A stretch of DNA of 40,091 nt from Xanthobacteraceae bacterium (GCA_030037065.1 JASHRW010000339.1:1-40091), one strand, 5' to 3'; shown: positions 16,249-25,087, counted from the first letter of the stretch. Numbers and translations are program-made. Notes: generated by a model from the letters alone, not told the origin.

Positions 16249-17501
16249 ACAATGCCGATGCACCGGCGCGGACTTCGCCGAAAGGGGCGATCGTCCTTGG
16301 CGGCGCCCATGGCAGTCTGGAAATCGTCCGCAGCCTTGGCCGACGCGGCATTTCGGTTTGGCTGATCATCGCCGACAACCCGCTGGCGAGCCTGTCGCGC
16401 TACGTTGAGCGCACCGTCCGCTGGCGCGGACCGCGCGACGATGGCGCTCTCGAATTTCTCCTCGAACTTAGCCGCCATCACGGCCTCCGCGGTTGGGTTC
16501 TATATGCCGGCAGCGACGATGATGTGCGGTTCGTCGCACAAAATCATTCTGCGCTCAGCGCGGTTTTCACGCTGACCACGCTACCCTGGGACGAAATCCG
16601 ATCCGCGGTCGATAAGCGCCTGATGAATGCACGCGCCGACGAACTCGGCCTTGCCCACCCGCTTACTCGCTATGCGCGATCCCACGACGAGTTGGCCCCG
16701 CTTGGAATGCCGCTTCCGGTGGTTCTGAAGCCGACCGTCCGCGAAGGTCGCAACACATTCGTCGACGCCAAAGCCTGGCGCGTTGACGACGAAGCTGCAC
16801 TCTTCGCTCGTTACGACGAGGCGAGATCGCTCGTCGGGGCCGACAGCATCATGATTCAGGAGCTGATCCCCGGCGGCGGCATGGCACAATTCTCCTACGC
16901 GGCGTTATGGGACCGCGGCAAGCCGATCGCTTCGCTGGTAGCGCGACGCCGCCGGCAATATCCGATCGAGTTCGGCTTTACCAGCACCTTGGTCGAGACG
17001 ATCGAGCAACGGCAAATCGAAGTCGACGCCTGTCGCTTTCTCGCGTCACTCGATTACAGCGGGCTTGTCGAGATCGAGTTCAAATACGACACGCGGGATG
17101 GCCGCTACAAAATCCTCGACATCAACGGGCGCGCCTGGAGCTGGATCGCGCTCGGCGCGGCGGCTGGCATCGACTTCCCGGCGCTGCAATGGCGTCTCGC
17201 CGCCGGCGAAGAGATTACTCCGCAGATCGGACGCAGCGGCGTGCGTTGGCTCTATTTCTCCCGCGATCTGGCGGCGTCCATTTGCGAAATGTTGACCGGC
17301 GATCTCTCGCCGATCGCCTATCTGCGGTCGCTGCGTCGCCCGTTAGTTTTGGCTGTTTTCGCTTGGGACGATCCACTGCCCGCATTGCTTGATTTGCCGC
17401 TCAGCGCCGTGCGCGTCGCCGCACGGTGGCTCGCCCGTCGCGACCGCGTCGCGGCGCCTTCCCTGCAATCGGCGAAGCTACATAACAGTTTGCGGAATTG
17501 A
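16245..17501 (+). CDS. ATP-grasp family carboxylate-amine/thiol ligase-like protein
   Basis: A 418-residue ATP-grasp protein resembling the COG3919 group. A small N-terminal Rossmann-like domain begins with A-I-V-L-G-G-A-H-G-S-L-E. The nucleotide-binding lysine segment P-V-V-L-K-P-T lies near 155, the M-I-Q-E-L-I-P-G-G-G segment near 200, and the metal-binding end L-V-E-I-E-F-K then I-L-D-I-N-G-R near 270-290. A C-terminal extension of about 100 residues is hydrophobic in places. Such enzymes activate a carboxylate as acyl phosphate and join it to an amine or other nucleophile. GTG at 16245 overlaps the upstream stop by 4 bases; GTG at 16233 is an alternative. No carrier protein, transporter or peptide precursor gene was found beside it. 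Confidence 0.82.
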   Translation: MNNADAPARTSPKGAIVLGGAHGSLEIVRSLGRRGISVWLIIADNPLASLSRYVERTVRWRGPRDDGALEFLLELSRHHGLRGWVLYAGSDDDVRFVAQNHSALSAVFTLTTLPWDEIRSAVDKRLMNARADELGLAHPLTRYARSHDELAPLGMPLPVVLKPTVREGRNTFVDAKAWRVDDEAALFARYDEARSLVGADSIMIQELIPGGGMAQFSYAALWDRGKPIASLVARRRRQYPIEFGFTSTLVETIEQRQIEVDACRFLASLDYSGLVEIEFKYDTRDGRYKILDINGRAWSWIALGAAAGIDFPALQWRLAAGEEITPQIGRSGVRWLYFSRDLAASICEMLTGDLSPIAYLRSLRRPLVLAVFAWDDPLPALLDLPLSAVRVAARWLARRDRVAAPSLQSAKLHNSLRN

Positions 17502-17510
17502 TCGGTTCGC

Positions 17511-17903
17511 CTAAACCGTCGGCCCCCAGCCGTGTTCGGTGACGTCGAACACGATGCCGTTCGGGTCCTTGAACTTCTTTTCAGCATCGACGCCCGGATA
17601 TTGCGGCAGCTTCATGAAAAATTCACCGCCGCGTTTCTTTATTTCCGCTTCGGTGGCGCTCTCGTCGTCGACGATAAAGCCGAAGTGATGCAATCCAGCC
17701 CAATCCGGGCCGCCTTTGCCGCCCTTGGTGCCTTCCGGGAATTGCAGCAGCGTGAGGTTCATGACCCCGTCGGTCAGCGAAATAGCATTGCCGATCGGCG
17801 CCTCGACCTTTTTCAGGCGCTGCAGACCGAACACGCCCTCGTAAAAGGCCGCGGCCTTTTCGAGGTCCGGGACCTGAATGGCGATATGTCTGAGCTTGGC
17901 CAT
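17511..17903 (-). CDS. VOC family protein (glyoxalase/bleomycin-resistance fold)
   Basis: A 130-residue single VOC domain pair. The sequence begins L-R-H-I-A-I-Q-V-P-D-L-E-K-A-A-A-F-Y, the classical first strand and helix, with a potential metal histidine at H6. H72/H73 lies in G-L-H-H-F-G-F-I-V-D-D, and the late F-D-V-T-E-H-G segment carries a glutamate and histidine. It could be a lactoylglutathione-lyase-like isomerase or a small dioxygenase. GGAG lies 6 bases before ATG at 17903; a long open frame upstream is rejected as unrelated. It ends 9 bases from the convergent ATP-grasp gene and is divergent from the molybdopterin enzyme. Confidence 0.88.
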   Translation of the reverse strand: MAKLRHIAIQVPDLEKAAAFYEGVFGLQRLKKVEAPIGNAISLTDGVMNLTLLQFPEGTKGGKGGPDWAGLHHFGFIVDDESATEAEIKKRGGEFFMKLPQYPGVDAEKKFKDPNGIVFDVTEHGWGPTV

Positions 17904-18152
17904 CGTTTTCTCCGCAGAATCCGTCGCCAGATTAAACGCTAGGTTCTGCTGCGAGTCCATGTCCAACCCGAGTTCCAAGCGCGCTCGGGGACACCGCCGA
18001 CCCGGCGTCGAGGCGAAGCGGAGCGGAGCGGAAGCAGTTTCAATCACGATGAAATTGTTGCAAAATCGATCATCGTCGCTGCTCGCGCCCATCGGGGATA
18101 TGCCCCTCGCGAAGCGGCTCGGCGCGCTCGCGCGCCCAACAAGGAGGGTGTC

Positions 18153-21100
18153 ATGGCGCTCGCCCAGGTCAAATTTCCGATCATCCTGTTCGGTGCTGCG
18201 CAACTCCTGAAGATGGCCGCCAGGCGCAATCCGGATTTCAAGGCGCGCGTGAAAGAGCACAATCTCGTGGCGCAGATCATGACTCGCGACGAGGAAATCG
18301 GCCGCTGGTACGCCTTCGACAACGGCAAGATCAGGTCCGGCGCCGGATTGCACAAAAAACCGGACATCAAGCTGATGTTCAAGAACGCCGCGATCGGCAC
18401 GGCGCTCTTGATGCCGCCGATCAATTGGCTCGATCAGATCAATGCGCAGAAGGACTTCATTCTCACCGTGGATGGGCCGGAAGCGCTCACCAACTGGTTT
18501 GCGCAGACCCTGATGATGGCGCAGTCGGCTGGCCTCAAATACGGTACCAAAATGCGCGACGGCACCATGCGATATTGCAACATGACGAACGGCGGTCCGG
18601 TCTTTGTCTATGTGCGCGACGGCAAGATCATCCGCATGACACCGATCGATCTCACCGAAGAAGACGGCGCGTCGTGGACCATCGAGGCCAAGGGCCAGAA
18701 ACTCACGCCGCCGCGCAAGACCACGCTGGCGCCGCACGGGCAGAACACCAAGTCGATCGTCTATTCGCCCGACCGCCTGCTCTATCCGATGAAGCGCGTC
18801 GACTTCGATCCGAACGGCGACCGCAATCCGCAAAACCGTGGCAAGTCAGGCTACGTCCGCATTTCCTGGGACGAGGCGATCAAGCTGGTCACCGACGAGA
18901 TCAAACGGCAGAAGCGCGAATACGGCCCCGGCGCCATCACGTTCTCGCACGGCTCGCATCATACCTGGGGCAATGTGGGCTATTACCTCTCCGCGTTGTT
19001 CCGCTTCGCCAATGCGGTGGGCATGACGCGCATCCATCACAATCCGGATTCCTGGGAGGGCTGGTACTGGGGCGCCGTGCATCATTGGGGCCACACGCTC
19101 CGCGTCGGCCAGTCGGAAACCTACGGCACCGTCGAGGACTGCTTGCAGAACTGCGACATGATCGTGTCGTGGGCCGCCGATCCCGAATCGACCTCGGGGT
19201 CTTATGGCGCGCAGGAAGGCACCACGCGCCGGCAATGGTTGAAAAACCAGAAACTCGGCATCAAAGTCGTGCACGTCGATCCGTACTACAACGCCACCGC
19301 GCAATTCCTGCCCGGCAAGTGGTTTGCGCCGAAGCCGACTACCTCGGTCGCCATGGCGATGGCGATCGCTTACGTGTGGATCAAGGAAGATCTTTACGAC
19401 AAAGACTATGTGAAGACCCACACAGTCGGTTTCGATAAGTGGAAAGCCTATTTGCTCGGTGAGGAAGACGGCGTTCCAAAGACTCCCGAGTGGCAGGAGA
19501 AGGAAACCGGCGTCCCGGCCAAGGATGTACGCGCGCTCGCCCGCGAGTGGGGGCGCAAGCGCGTTTATCTGGCGCCCGGCGGTTGGGGGAACGGCCACGG
19601 CGGCGCCTGTCGCAACCAGACCGGCGTGCAATGGGCGCGCGTGATGGTCTGCCTCATCGCCATGCAGGGGCTCGGCAAACCCGGCATCAACATGGGCAAC
19701 CTGCAATGGGGCACGCCGCTCGACTTCAATTTCTATTTCCCAGGCTACGCCGACGGCGGCATGTCGGGCGATCTGGAAAACACCGCGATGCCGGTCGAGC
19801 TGTACCAACGCATGCCGCAGCTGCCGACCATGAACTCCAACGGCCAGCGCATCCCGCGCATTTTCGTGCCGGAAGCGATTACCGAAGGCAAAGCCGAAGG
19901 CTACCCCTGGGTCGGCAAGTCGATCGAACACCAGTTCGCCCGCTTCGCCTATCCGGCCCCCGGCCATTCGCCGGTACACATGCTCTACAAATACGGCGGT
20001 TCGATCCTGTCGACGATGAACAACACCAACCGCTGGGTGAAGATGTACCAGTCGCCGAACCTGGAATTCGTCGTCAACCAGTCGATCTGGAACGAAGGCG
20101 AAGCAAAGTTCGCCGATGTTCTGTTGCCGGCCTGCACCAATTTCGAGCGCACCGACATCTCCGAATGGGCCGGGCTCGGCGGCTACGGCCATCACGGCCA
20201 ACAGCAGCTCAACCATCGGCTTATTGTGTTCCAGGCGCCGGCGATCAAGCCGATAGGAGAATCCAAGTCCGATTTCTGGATCTTCAATGAGCTGTGCAAG
20301 CCGCTGGGGCTCGCCAATTACTTCTCGGAAGGCGTCAATGAGATCGACTGGGTCAAACGCGTATTCCTCGCCTCCGACCTGCCCAAACACATCTCATGGA
20401 AGAAGTTCCTCAAGCGCGGCTACTACGTGGTGCCGGCGGAGAAAGAAAAGCTGCGCGCCCCGGTGTCATTCCGCTGGTTCTTCGAAAACCGTAAGAAGGA
20501 CGTGCCGGAGGCGCAGCCGCTGCCGTCGGACTACACCGAGGAATATCTGCGCGGACTGCAGACGCAATCGGGCAAGCTCGAATTCGAGTGCAATTCGCTC
20601 AAGCGCTTCAACGACCCCGAACGGCCGCCGATCGTCAAATATCAGCCGTCATGGGAGGGCGCGCATTCGAGCGAGCTGTTCGAGCACTATCCGCTGCAGC
20701 TTCTGACGCCTCACTGCAAATATTCTTTCCACACCCAGGGCGACGGCAAGGATTCGTTTCTGCTCAACATCGAGGACCATCGCGTCAAGGTCGACGGCTA
20801 CTATTATTGGATCGTGCGGCTCAATGCCGAGGACGCCAACGAGCGGGGCATCGCCAAGCATGATCTGGTCAAGGTTTTTAACGACCGCGGTGCGGTGATC
20901 TGTGCCGCACTGCCGACGCAGCGGCTGCCGCGCGGCGTCGCCCATGGTTACGAATCCTCCGCGATTTACGACCCGATGGGCGAGCCCGGCAAATCGGTCG
21001 ACCGCGGCGGCTGCCTCAACCTGCTTACCCCGGAGCGCACGCAGACCAAATCGACCCATTCGCTCGCCGGCTCGAACTCGCTCGTCCAGATCGAGCTGTG

Positions 21101-21203
21101 GGATCACCGCATCGAACACATCTCAGCGGCATTCGCGGCGATGGAGCGTGACAAGAAGATCAAACGCACGCTGAAGGAAGCGCAGCTCGTGCCGGCGAAA
21201 TGA
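18153..21203 (+). CDS. Molybdopterin oxidoreductase, pyrogallol transhydroxylase/resorcinol hydroxylase large subunit-like, with N-terminal SCP2-like domain
   Basis: A 1016-residue DMSO-reductase-family subunit. Residues about 126-1016 match the large subunit of pyrogallol-phloroglucinol transhydroxylase (about 875 residues). The usual N-terminal [4Fe-4S] cysteines are replaced by the [13 protein letters not shown] segment, as expected for that group. D299-S300 in H-N-P-D-S-W-E-G-W corresponds to the Asp and the molybdenum-ligand Ser of that enzyme (D174, S175). H269 falls at its catalytic His144 at the same 125-residue offset. Residues 1-125 are an added domain with an SCP2-like pattern (W-Y-A-F-D-N-G-K then K-K-P-D-I-K-L-M-F, then V-D-G-P-E-A-L). 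No Tat signal is present, so it should act in the cytoplasm. AAGGAGG precedes ATG at 18153. The iron-sulfur partner follows at 21309. Confidence 0.85.
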   Translation: MALAQVKFPIILFGAAQLLKMAARRNPDFKARVKEHNLVAQIMTRDEEIGRWYAFDNGKIRSGAGLHKKPDIKLMFKNAAIGTALLMPPINWLDQINAQKDFILTVDGPEALTNWFAQTLMMAQSAGLKYGTKMRDGTMRYCNMTNGGPVFVYVRDGKIIRMTPIDLTEEDGASWTIEAKGQKLTPPRKTTLAPHGQNTKSIVYSPDRLLYPMKRVDFDPNGDRNPQNRGKSGYVRISWDEAIKLVTDEIKRQKREYGPGAITFSHGSHHTWGNVGYYLSALFRFANAVGMTRIHHNPDSWEGWYWGAVHHWGHTLRVGQSETYGTVEDCLQNCDMIVSWAADPESTSGSYGAQEGTTRRQWLKNQKLGIKVVHVDPYYNATAQFLPGKWFAPKPTTSVAMAMAIAYVWIKEDLYDKDYVKTHTVGFDKWKAYLLGEEDGVPKTPEWQEKETGVPAKDVRALAREWGRKRVYLAPGGWGNGHGGACRNQTGVQWARVMVCLIAMQGLGKPGINMGNLQWGTPLDFNFYFPGYADGGMSGDLENTAMPVELYQRMPQLPTMNSNGQRIPRIFVPEAITEGKAEGYPWVGKSIEHQFARFAYPAPGHSPVHMLYKYGGSILSTMNNTNRWVKMYQSPNLEFVVNQSIWNEGEAKFADVLLPACTNFERTDISEWAGLGGYGHHGQQQLNHRLIVFQAPAIKPIGESKSDFWIFNELCKPLGLANYFSEGVNEIDWVKRVFLASDLPKHISWKKFLKRGYYVVPAEKEKLRAPVSFRWFFENRKKDVPEAQPLPSDYTEEYLRGLQTQSGKLEFECNSLKRFNDPERPPIVKYQPSWEGAHSSELFEHYPLQLLTPHCKYSFHTQGDGKDSFLLNIEDHRVKVDGYYYWIVRLNAEDANERGIAKHDLVKVFNDRGAVICAALPTQRLPRGVAHGYESSAIYDPMGEPGKSVDRGGCLNLLTPERTQTKSTHSLAGSNSLVQIELWDHRIEHISAAFAAMERDKKIKRTLKEAQLVPAK

Positions 21204-21204
21204 C

Positions 21205-21298
21205 AATGGCGAGTAGTGAATAGGGAGAAAGCGGAGGCAGGATTGCGGACAGCGAATACGGCCAATCCCTATTCGCCATTCGCTAATCGCCATTCGCT
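21205..21298. repeat. Intercistronic palindrome built from GCGAAT/ATTCGC heptad-like units
   Basis: Left arm AATGGCGAGTAGTGAATAG at 21205-21223 is mirrored by CTATTCGCCATTCGCTAATC and CGCCATTCGC at about 21269-21298. The units ATTCGCC/ATTCGCT recur several times. It fills the gap between the large and small subunit genes, leaving no normal ribosome site for the second gene. A related element lies after the small subunit gene at 22163-22241. Confidence 0.7.
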
Positions 21299-21308
21299 TC
21301 TATGCCAA

Positions 21309-22145
21309 ATGCAAAAATGGAACCTCATCATCGACGTGGCCGAGTGCACCAATTGCAATCTGTGCACGCTCGCCGCCATGGACGAATATGTCGGTAACGA
21401 CTGGCCCGGCTACTCGGCGCCGATGCCCAAGCACGGCCACAAGTGGATCGACATCCTGCAGAAGGAGCGCGGGCAAGTGCCGATGATCGACATCGCCTAC
21501 GTTCCCACCATGTGCAATCATTGCGATGACGCTCCCTGCATGAAGGCCGACAAGACCGGCGCCATCAAGAAGCGCAACGACGGCATCGTGCTGATCGATC
21601 CGGTCAAAGCCAAAGGCCAGAAGCAGCTGGTCGGAGCCTGTCCCTACGGCCATATCTGGTGGAACGATGAATTACAGCTGCCGCAAGCGTGGACCTTCGA
21701 TGCCCATCTGATCGATCAGGGCTGGCAGCAGACGCGCGGCCAACAATCCTGCCCGACCGGCGCCATGCGCGCAATCAAGGTCGAGGATGAGGAAATGGCG
21801 CGCATTGCGCGCGATGAAGGCCTTGAGGTGATGAAGCCCGAGCTTAACACCAAGCCGCGCGTCTATTATCGCAACCTTTACCGCTATACCCAATGCTTCA
21901 TCGGCGGCTCGCTCGCCGAGGAGAAGAATGGCGTCATCGATTGCGTCGAGGGCGCCAGCGTGCAGCTCCTGAAAGACGGCACCTCGGTCGCGGTGACAAC
22001 CACCGACAATTTCGGCGATTTCAAATTCGATCGACTCGACGAGAATTCCGGCCGCTACACGGTACAGATTTTTCTTGGCGGCCGTTCAAAAACAGTGGAA
22101 GCAAGCCTTGGTACCAGCATCAATCTGGGCGAGATTAGACTGTAG
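21309..22145 (+). CDS. Iron-sulfur small subunit of transhydroxylase-type molybdoenzyme
   Basis: A 278-residue electron-transfer subunit, the length expected for the transhydroxylase small subunit. It carries ferredoxin-type cysteine groups C-T-N-C-N-L-C near residue 15, C-N-H-C-D-D-A-P-C near 75, A-C-P-Y-G near 115 and S-C-P-T-G-A near 150, enough for three [4Fe-4S] clusters. After about residue 205 comes a beta-sandwich domain like a carboxypeptidase regulatory or Cna-B fold (V-E-G-A-S-V-Q-L-L, then T-D-N-F-G-D-F-K-F-D, then R-Y-T-V-Q-I). This is the third domain described in the Pelobacter enzyme. ATG at 21309 is chosen from the start of homology; no Shine-Dalgarno is visible because a palindromic repeat occupies the leader. 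Together with the 18153 gene it should catalyse hydroxyl transfer or hydroxylation of a polyphenol. Confidence 0.87.
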   Translation: MQKWNLIIDVAECTNCNLCTLAAMDEYVGNDWPGYSAPMPKHGHKWIDILQKERGQVPMIDIAYVPTMCNHCDDAPCMKADKTGAIKKRNDGIVLIDPVKAKGQKQLVGACPYGHIWWNDELQLPQAWTFDAHLIDQGWQQTRGQQSCPTGAMRAIKVEDEEMARIARDEGLEVMKPELNTKPRVYYRNLYRYTQCFIGGSLAEEKNGVIDCVEGASVQLLKDGTSVAVTTTDNFGDFKFDRLDENSGRYTVQIFLGGRSKTVEASLGTSINLGEIRL

Positions 22146-22162
22146 GACATCGTGTCTGCTTC

Positions 22163-22241
22163 AAGCGAATAGCGAGTGGCGAATAGCGAGTTAAGGGGTA
22201 GTCAACCTGACCCTATTTGCCACTCACCATTCGCCATTGGC
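22163..22241. repeat. Second heptad-type palindrome downstream of small subunit gene
   Basis: AGCGAATAGCGAGTGGCGAAT and neighbouring units on the left are mirrored by CCCTATTTGCCACTCACC and ATTCGCCATT on the right, with a short spacer. It lies between the convergent small-subunit and HNH genes, where it may end or protect both transcripts. It shares its unit sequence with the element at 21205-21298. Confidence 0.7.
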
Positions 22242-22246
22242 GTTGC

Positions 22247-22996
22247 TCACACCGCGCTCATGCTGACTGCCCTCGCCGCACTGCGTTCGCGTGCCTCGTC
22301 GGCGCACTTGGCAACGTGAACCTCGCGGTTGATGACCTGCAGGTTCGGCAAGCCCCAATAGTCCAACAGCTTCGGCCACGACGTGTCACGCAGTTCGGTC
22401 CAGACCCGGAACAGTGGCACGCGATGGTCGACCTCGGCGTTCTTCCACAGCCGACTGCCACTTTGCGCACGGCGTCGCGCCTGCAGTCGGCGCAAAAGCC
22501 GCGCCTCCCCGCTCGGCGCATTCCAGAACTGCCAGGCGATTACACAAGCGCAATGCCAAGTCGCGTTTTTGTTGAGACCAGCGTTCCACAGATCGGTATG
22601 CCAGCCAAAGCGGTAGACCGGCTGTCCGCACACACAGCAAAATCCGGCGCCGCCCGCAAAGGCGCACTCGCGATACGGTGCCGGCGGCGAGCGGAACGTC
22701 GCCGGCAGGCCGCTATTGCGGCTGACGCCGAGCCGCCAAGTCCAGCCGGCGGGCGGGCCGCTCTTTGCTGCCAGCGCCCGCGCCAAGCGATCCGCGCGCA
22801 GCGGATGCGCGCGCCAGTAAGAGTCAATGGCGAGCCGCGGTGTCGGCGGAACGAATGGACGATTGAGCGCGCGGGACAGCACGGCCGACGGAAAAATATC
22901 CGGCAGCGCCCTTCGCAACCGGACGACCGACTGGCGGTTTCGCTGCGCCCTCTGCTCCTGCCACGCCGACACGGATGCCTCCCAAAGGCGCGGCAT
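22247..22996 (-). CDS. HNH endonuclease-like zinc protein
   Basis: A 249-residue basic protein. The C-terminal third has an HNH-like arrangement: E-V-D190-H191-R-V-P-L-F, then L-P-N218-L-Q, then H227-V-A-K-C. In HNH proteins such residues bind the metal and cut DNA. In the middle, C120-x-x-C123 (C-C-V-C-G-Q-P) and W-H-C149-A-C151 look like a zinc ribbon. The N-terminal 110 residues are rich in arginine, proline and tryptophan without a recognised domain. ATG at 22996 has only a weak GGCAGG site. The opposite frame is also open over this region, but it lacks any motif. No restriction or toxin partner is adjacent. It is divergent from the TctC gene at 23074. Confidence 0.7.
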   Translation of the reverse strand: MPRLWEASVSAWQEQRAQRNRQSVVRLRRALPDIFPSAVLSRALNRPFVPPTPRLAIDSYWRAHPLRADRLARALAAKSGPPAGWTWRLGVSRNSGLPATFRSPPAPYRECAFAGGAGFCCVCGQPVYRFGWHTDLWNAGLNKNATWHCACVIAWQFWNAPSGEARLLRRLQARRRAQSGSRLWKNAEVDHRVPLFRVWTELRDTSWPKLLDYWGLPNLQVINREVHVAKCADEARERSAARAVSMSAV

Positions 22997-23073
22997 CCTG
23001 CCATGCAGGTCCTAAGCCTTTGTCACCGCGCCGTGCTATCGTGGCACGAGAAGATTCCAGTGAGGGATGCACA

Positions 23074-24042
23074 ATGGGACGATGGTTTGGCGCGTTCGTC
23101 GCGCTGCAATGCCTGTGCGGCGCCAGCGTCGCGCAGACCTATCCGGATCGGCCGGTCACCATGATCGTGGCGGCGGCTCCAGGCGGCGTTACCGATATCG
23201 TCGGCCGCGCGCTCGGCCAGGAGCTTGGCAAGGCCTGGGGCCAGCCGGTGGTAATCGAAAACCGCGGCGGAGCCGCCAATATCCTGGGCACCGAAGCCGT
23301 CGCCAAAGCCGCGCCCGACGGCTACACGCTGCTGGTGGTCGAGGCCGGCGCCTTCACCATCAATCCGACGCTCTACAAGGGCAAGCTGCCCTACGATACC
23401 GAGAAGGATTTTGCTCCGATCACCGGGCTCGTCCGCATCAATCAGGCGCTGCTCGCCGACAAAGCGCTGCCGGTGACGACTGCCGCCGACGTGATCGCGA
23501 TGGCGAAAGCAAAACCTGGAACGTTGACCTACGGCACCGCCGGCGTCGGCACCGCGCCGCACATGAACATGGCGCTATTTGCCAGCATGGCCGGCATCAA
23601 CCTAGTCGCCGTGCACTACCGCGGCGCCGCGCCCGCGCTCAACGATCTCATGGGCGACCACATCAATCTGATGATCGTCAGCGTCAGTCTGGCGCTGCCC
23701 TCGGTCAAAGCCGGCAAGGTGAAACTGCTCGGCATCGGCAGCGAGAAGCGCCTGCCGCAGCTTCCCGCTATCCCGACCGTCGCGGAGACCGGCCTGCCTG
23801 GCTACGAGGCTGGGACCTGGTTCGGCCTGTTCGCTCCCGCCGGCACGCCGCACGACATCGTCATGAAGATCGACGACGAGGTGCAGCACATCTTCGCCGA
23901 TCCGGCTTTTCGCGCCCGCTTCCTCGACCCGCAGATGTACGAATCGATCGCCGGCCCGCCCGACAAGTTTTCGGCCTACATCAAGGCCGAACAAGCCAAA
24001 TGGGCCAAAGTCATTCGCGAAGCCGGCATCAAAGCGGAGTGA
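23074..24042 (+). CDS. Tripartite tricarboxylate transporter substrate-binding protein (Bug/TctC family)
   Basis: The second Bug receptor of the window, 322 residues. A short signal peptide ending A-S-V-A-Q is followed by Y-P-D-R-P-V-T-M-I-V-A-A-A-P-G-G, then E-N-R-G-G-A-A-N-I and A-P-D-G-Y-T-L-L-V, all hallmarks of the family. ATG at 23074 has GAGGG 8 bases upstream; an earlier in-frame ATG at 22975 lies in unrelated sequence. It is clearly a different paralogue from the 3734 protein. It stands alone between an HNH gene and the convergent phosphatase gene 26 bases away, so its ligand cannot be guessed from neighbours. Confidence 0.9.
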   Translation: MGRWFGAFVALQCLCGASVAQTYPDRPVTMIVAAAPGGVTDIVGRALGQELGKAWGQPVVIENRGGAANILGTEAVAKAAPDGYTLLVVEAGAFTINPTLYKGKLPYDTEKDFAPITGLVRINQALLADKALPVTTAADVIAMAKAKPGTLTYGTAGVGTAPHMNMALFASMAGINLVAVHYRGAAPALNDLMGDHINLMIVSVSLALPSVKAGKVKLLGIGSEKRLPQLPAIPTVAETGLPGYEAGTWFGLFAPAGTPHDIVMKIDDEVQHIFADPAFRARFLDPQMYESIAGPPDKFSAYIKAEQAKWAKVIREAGIKAE

Positions 24043-24068
24043 TGTCTTGAGGCCGAGCAAACCGAGCT

Positions 24069-24557
24069 TCACTCGTTGCCGACGCTCGGCCTGACAAACC
24101 GCTCGCGAATACGCGCCAACAACTGGTCACGCAGCTCGCGATAGGCATCGAGACGCTGCTCGCGGCTGCCTTCGACGCCGGTCGGGTCCGCTGTCGGCCA
24201 GTATTCCACGTCGACCGCGCTGGTGCGGGTGAGTTCGAGCGCCTGATGGTGCGCCTGCGGCGTGAGCGTCACGATCAGATCGAAATTGAGCCCCTCCCAG
24301 TCCTCCAACTCCTCCAGGGTGATGGGCTTGTGCCGCGAAATGTCGATGCCGATTTCGGCCATTGCCGCGACGGCGAACGGATCGAGTTCGCCCTTGCGCA
24401 CGCCGGCCGAACCGACATAGACCGCGCGTCCGAAAATTTGCCCGAACAGGGCCGCAGCCATCGGCGAGCGCACCGCATTGAGCCCGCAGGCGAACAGCAC
24501 GGCCAACGGCGGCGACCGCGTCCCAGGCGCGGGCACGGGACCACTCAACCCTTCCAA
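24069..24557 (-). CDS. Low molecular weight protein tyrosine phosphatase-like / arsenate reductase-like protein
   Basis: A 162-residue protein with the phosphatase loop C24-G-L-N-A-V-R30-S31 (C-x5-R-S) after a hydrophobic strand L-F-A. The general-acid D124-P125 lies in P-T-A-D-P-T-G. The fold is that of low molecular weight phosphatases and thioredoxin-coupled arsenate reductases, and the substrate is not certain. Its first 13 bases overlap the end of the UPF0262 gene, showing coupling. The order hisD, UPF0262, phosphatase is conserved in Hyphomicrobiales, where infA normally follows. Here the next gene is a convergent TctC gene. Confidence 0.87.
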   Translation of the reverse strand: MEGLSGPVPAPGTRSPPLAVLFACGLNAVRSPMAAALFGQIFGRAVYVGSAGVRKGELDPFAVAAMAEIGIDISRHKPITLEELEDWEGLNFDLIVTLTPQAHHQALELTRTSAVDVEYWPTADPTGVEGSREQRLDAYRELRDQLLARIRERFVRPSVGNE

Positions 24558-25036
24558 TGCAGCACCGTGATCAGGGTGAACAGACGCCGCGCGGTGTCGA
24601 AATCGAGATCGACCTTGCGCTTGAGCCGCTCCATGACGACGCGGGACCCCTCGTCGTGCAGCGCGCGCCGGCCCATATCGAGCGCTTCGATCCTGTCCGG
24701 CGTGGCCGTGCGGATGGCCGTGTAATAGCTGTCGCAGACCGTGAAATAGTCCTTCACGATGCGGCGGAACGGTGCCAGCGACAGCATGTGGGCGACCACT
24801 GGTGTGCCGACGCTCTCGCGGATGTCAAAAACGAGGCGGTTACCCGAGATGCCGAGCTGCAGCGCATACGGACCGCCGTCGTGACCCTGCGGGCGAAATT
24901 TGTTCTCGGCGATCAGATCGTAGATGGCGACCGCACGCTCATGCTCGACTTCGCGGCCCGATCGCCCGATCGACGCCTCGTCAAGCGTTATGGCCGTGAG
25001 GCGCCCGGTTTGTTCTTTGCGGGGAGCGCGCGGCAT
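24545..25036 (-). CDS. UPF0262 family protein
   Basis: A 163-residue conserved protein of unknown function found almost only in Alphaproteobacteria next to hisD. Recognisable patterns are [12 protein letters not shown] near 15, [11 protein letters not shown] near 33, and the [10 protein letters not shown] segment near 90. R-R-A-L-H-D-E-G lies near 125. It is charged and soluble, with no signal or membrane segment. The start ATG at 25036 lies 2 bases from a 49-base palindromic repeat, so no Shine-Dalgarno is visible. Initiation probably depends on the repeat hairpin or on coupling with hisD. It overlaps the phosphatase gene downstream by 13 bases. Confidence 0.9.
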   Translation of the reverse strand: MPRAPRKEQTGRLTAITLDEASIGRSGREVEHERAVAIYDLIAENKFRPQGHDGGPYALQLGISGNRLVFDIRESVGTPVVAHMLSLAPFRRIVKDYFTVCDSYYTAIRTATPDRIEALDMGRRALHDEGSRVVMERLKRKVDLDFDTARRLFTLITVLHWKG

Positions 25037-25038
25037 CA

Positions 25039-25087
25039 GAGCATGATCCGGAAAAGTGGGGACCGGCTTTCCGAAAAGATCATGCTC
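25039..25087. repeat. 49-base palindromic repeat of the Hyphomicrobiales type
   Basis: The ends GAGCATGATC (25039-25048) and GATCATGCTC (25078-25087) are exact inverted repeats. The interior CGGAAAAGTGGGGACCGG and TTTCCGAAAAG is also partly self-complementary. Near-identical elements are dispersed widely in Bradyrhizobium, Mesorhizobium and relatives. It sits inside the hisD-UPF0262 operon, immediately before the UPF0262 start codon. Confidence 0.88.

Noticed and set aside
17904-18833. A long - strand open frame extending the VOC protein N-terminally
   Set aside because: It runs antisense through the well-supported molybdoenzyme gene, has no family pattern, and the VOC protein has its own ATG with a GGAG site at 17903.
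22217-23164. A + strand open frame of about 315 codons opposite the HNH gene
   Set aside because: It has no recognisable domain or ribosome site, overlaps the start of the TctC gene in another frame, and the - strand reading carries the HNH and zinc motifs.
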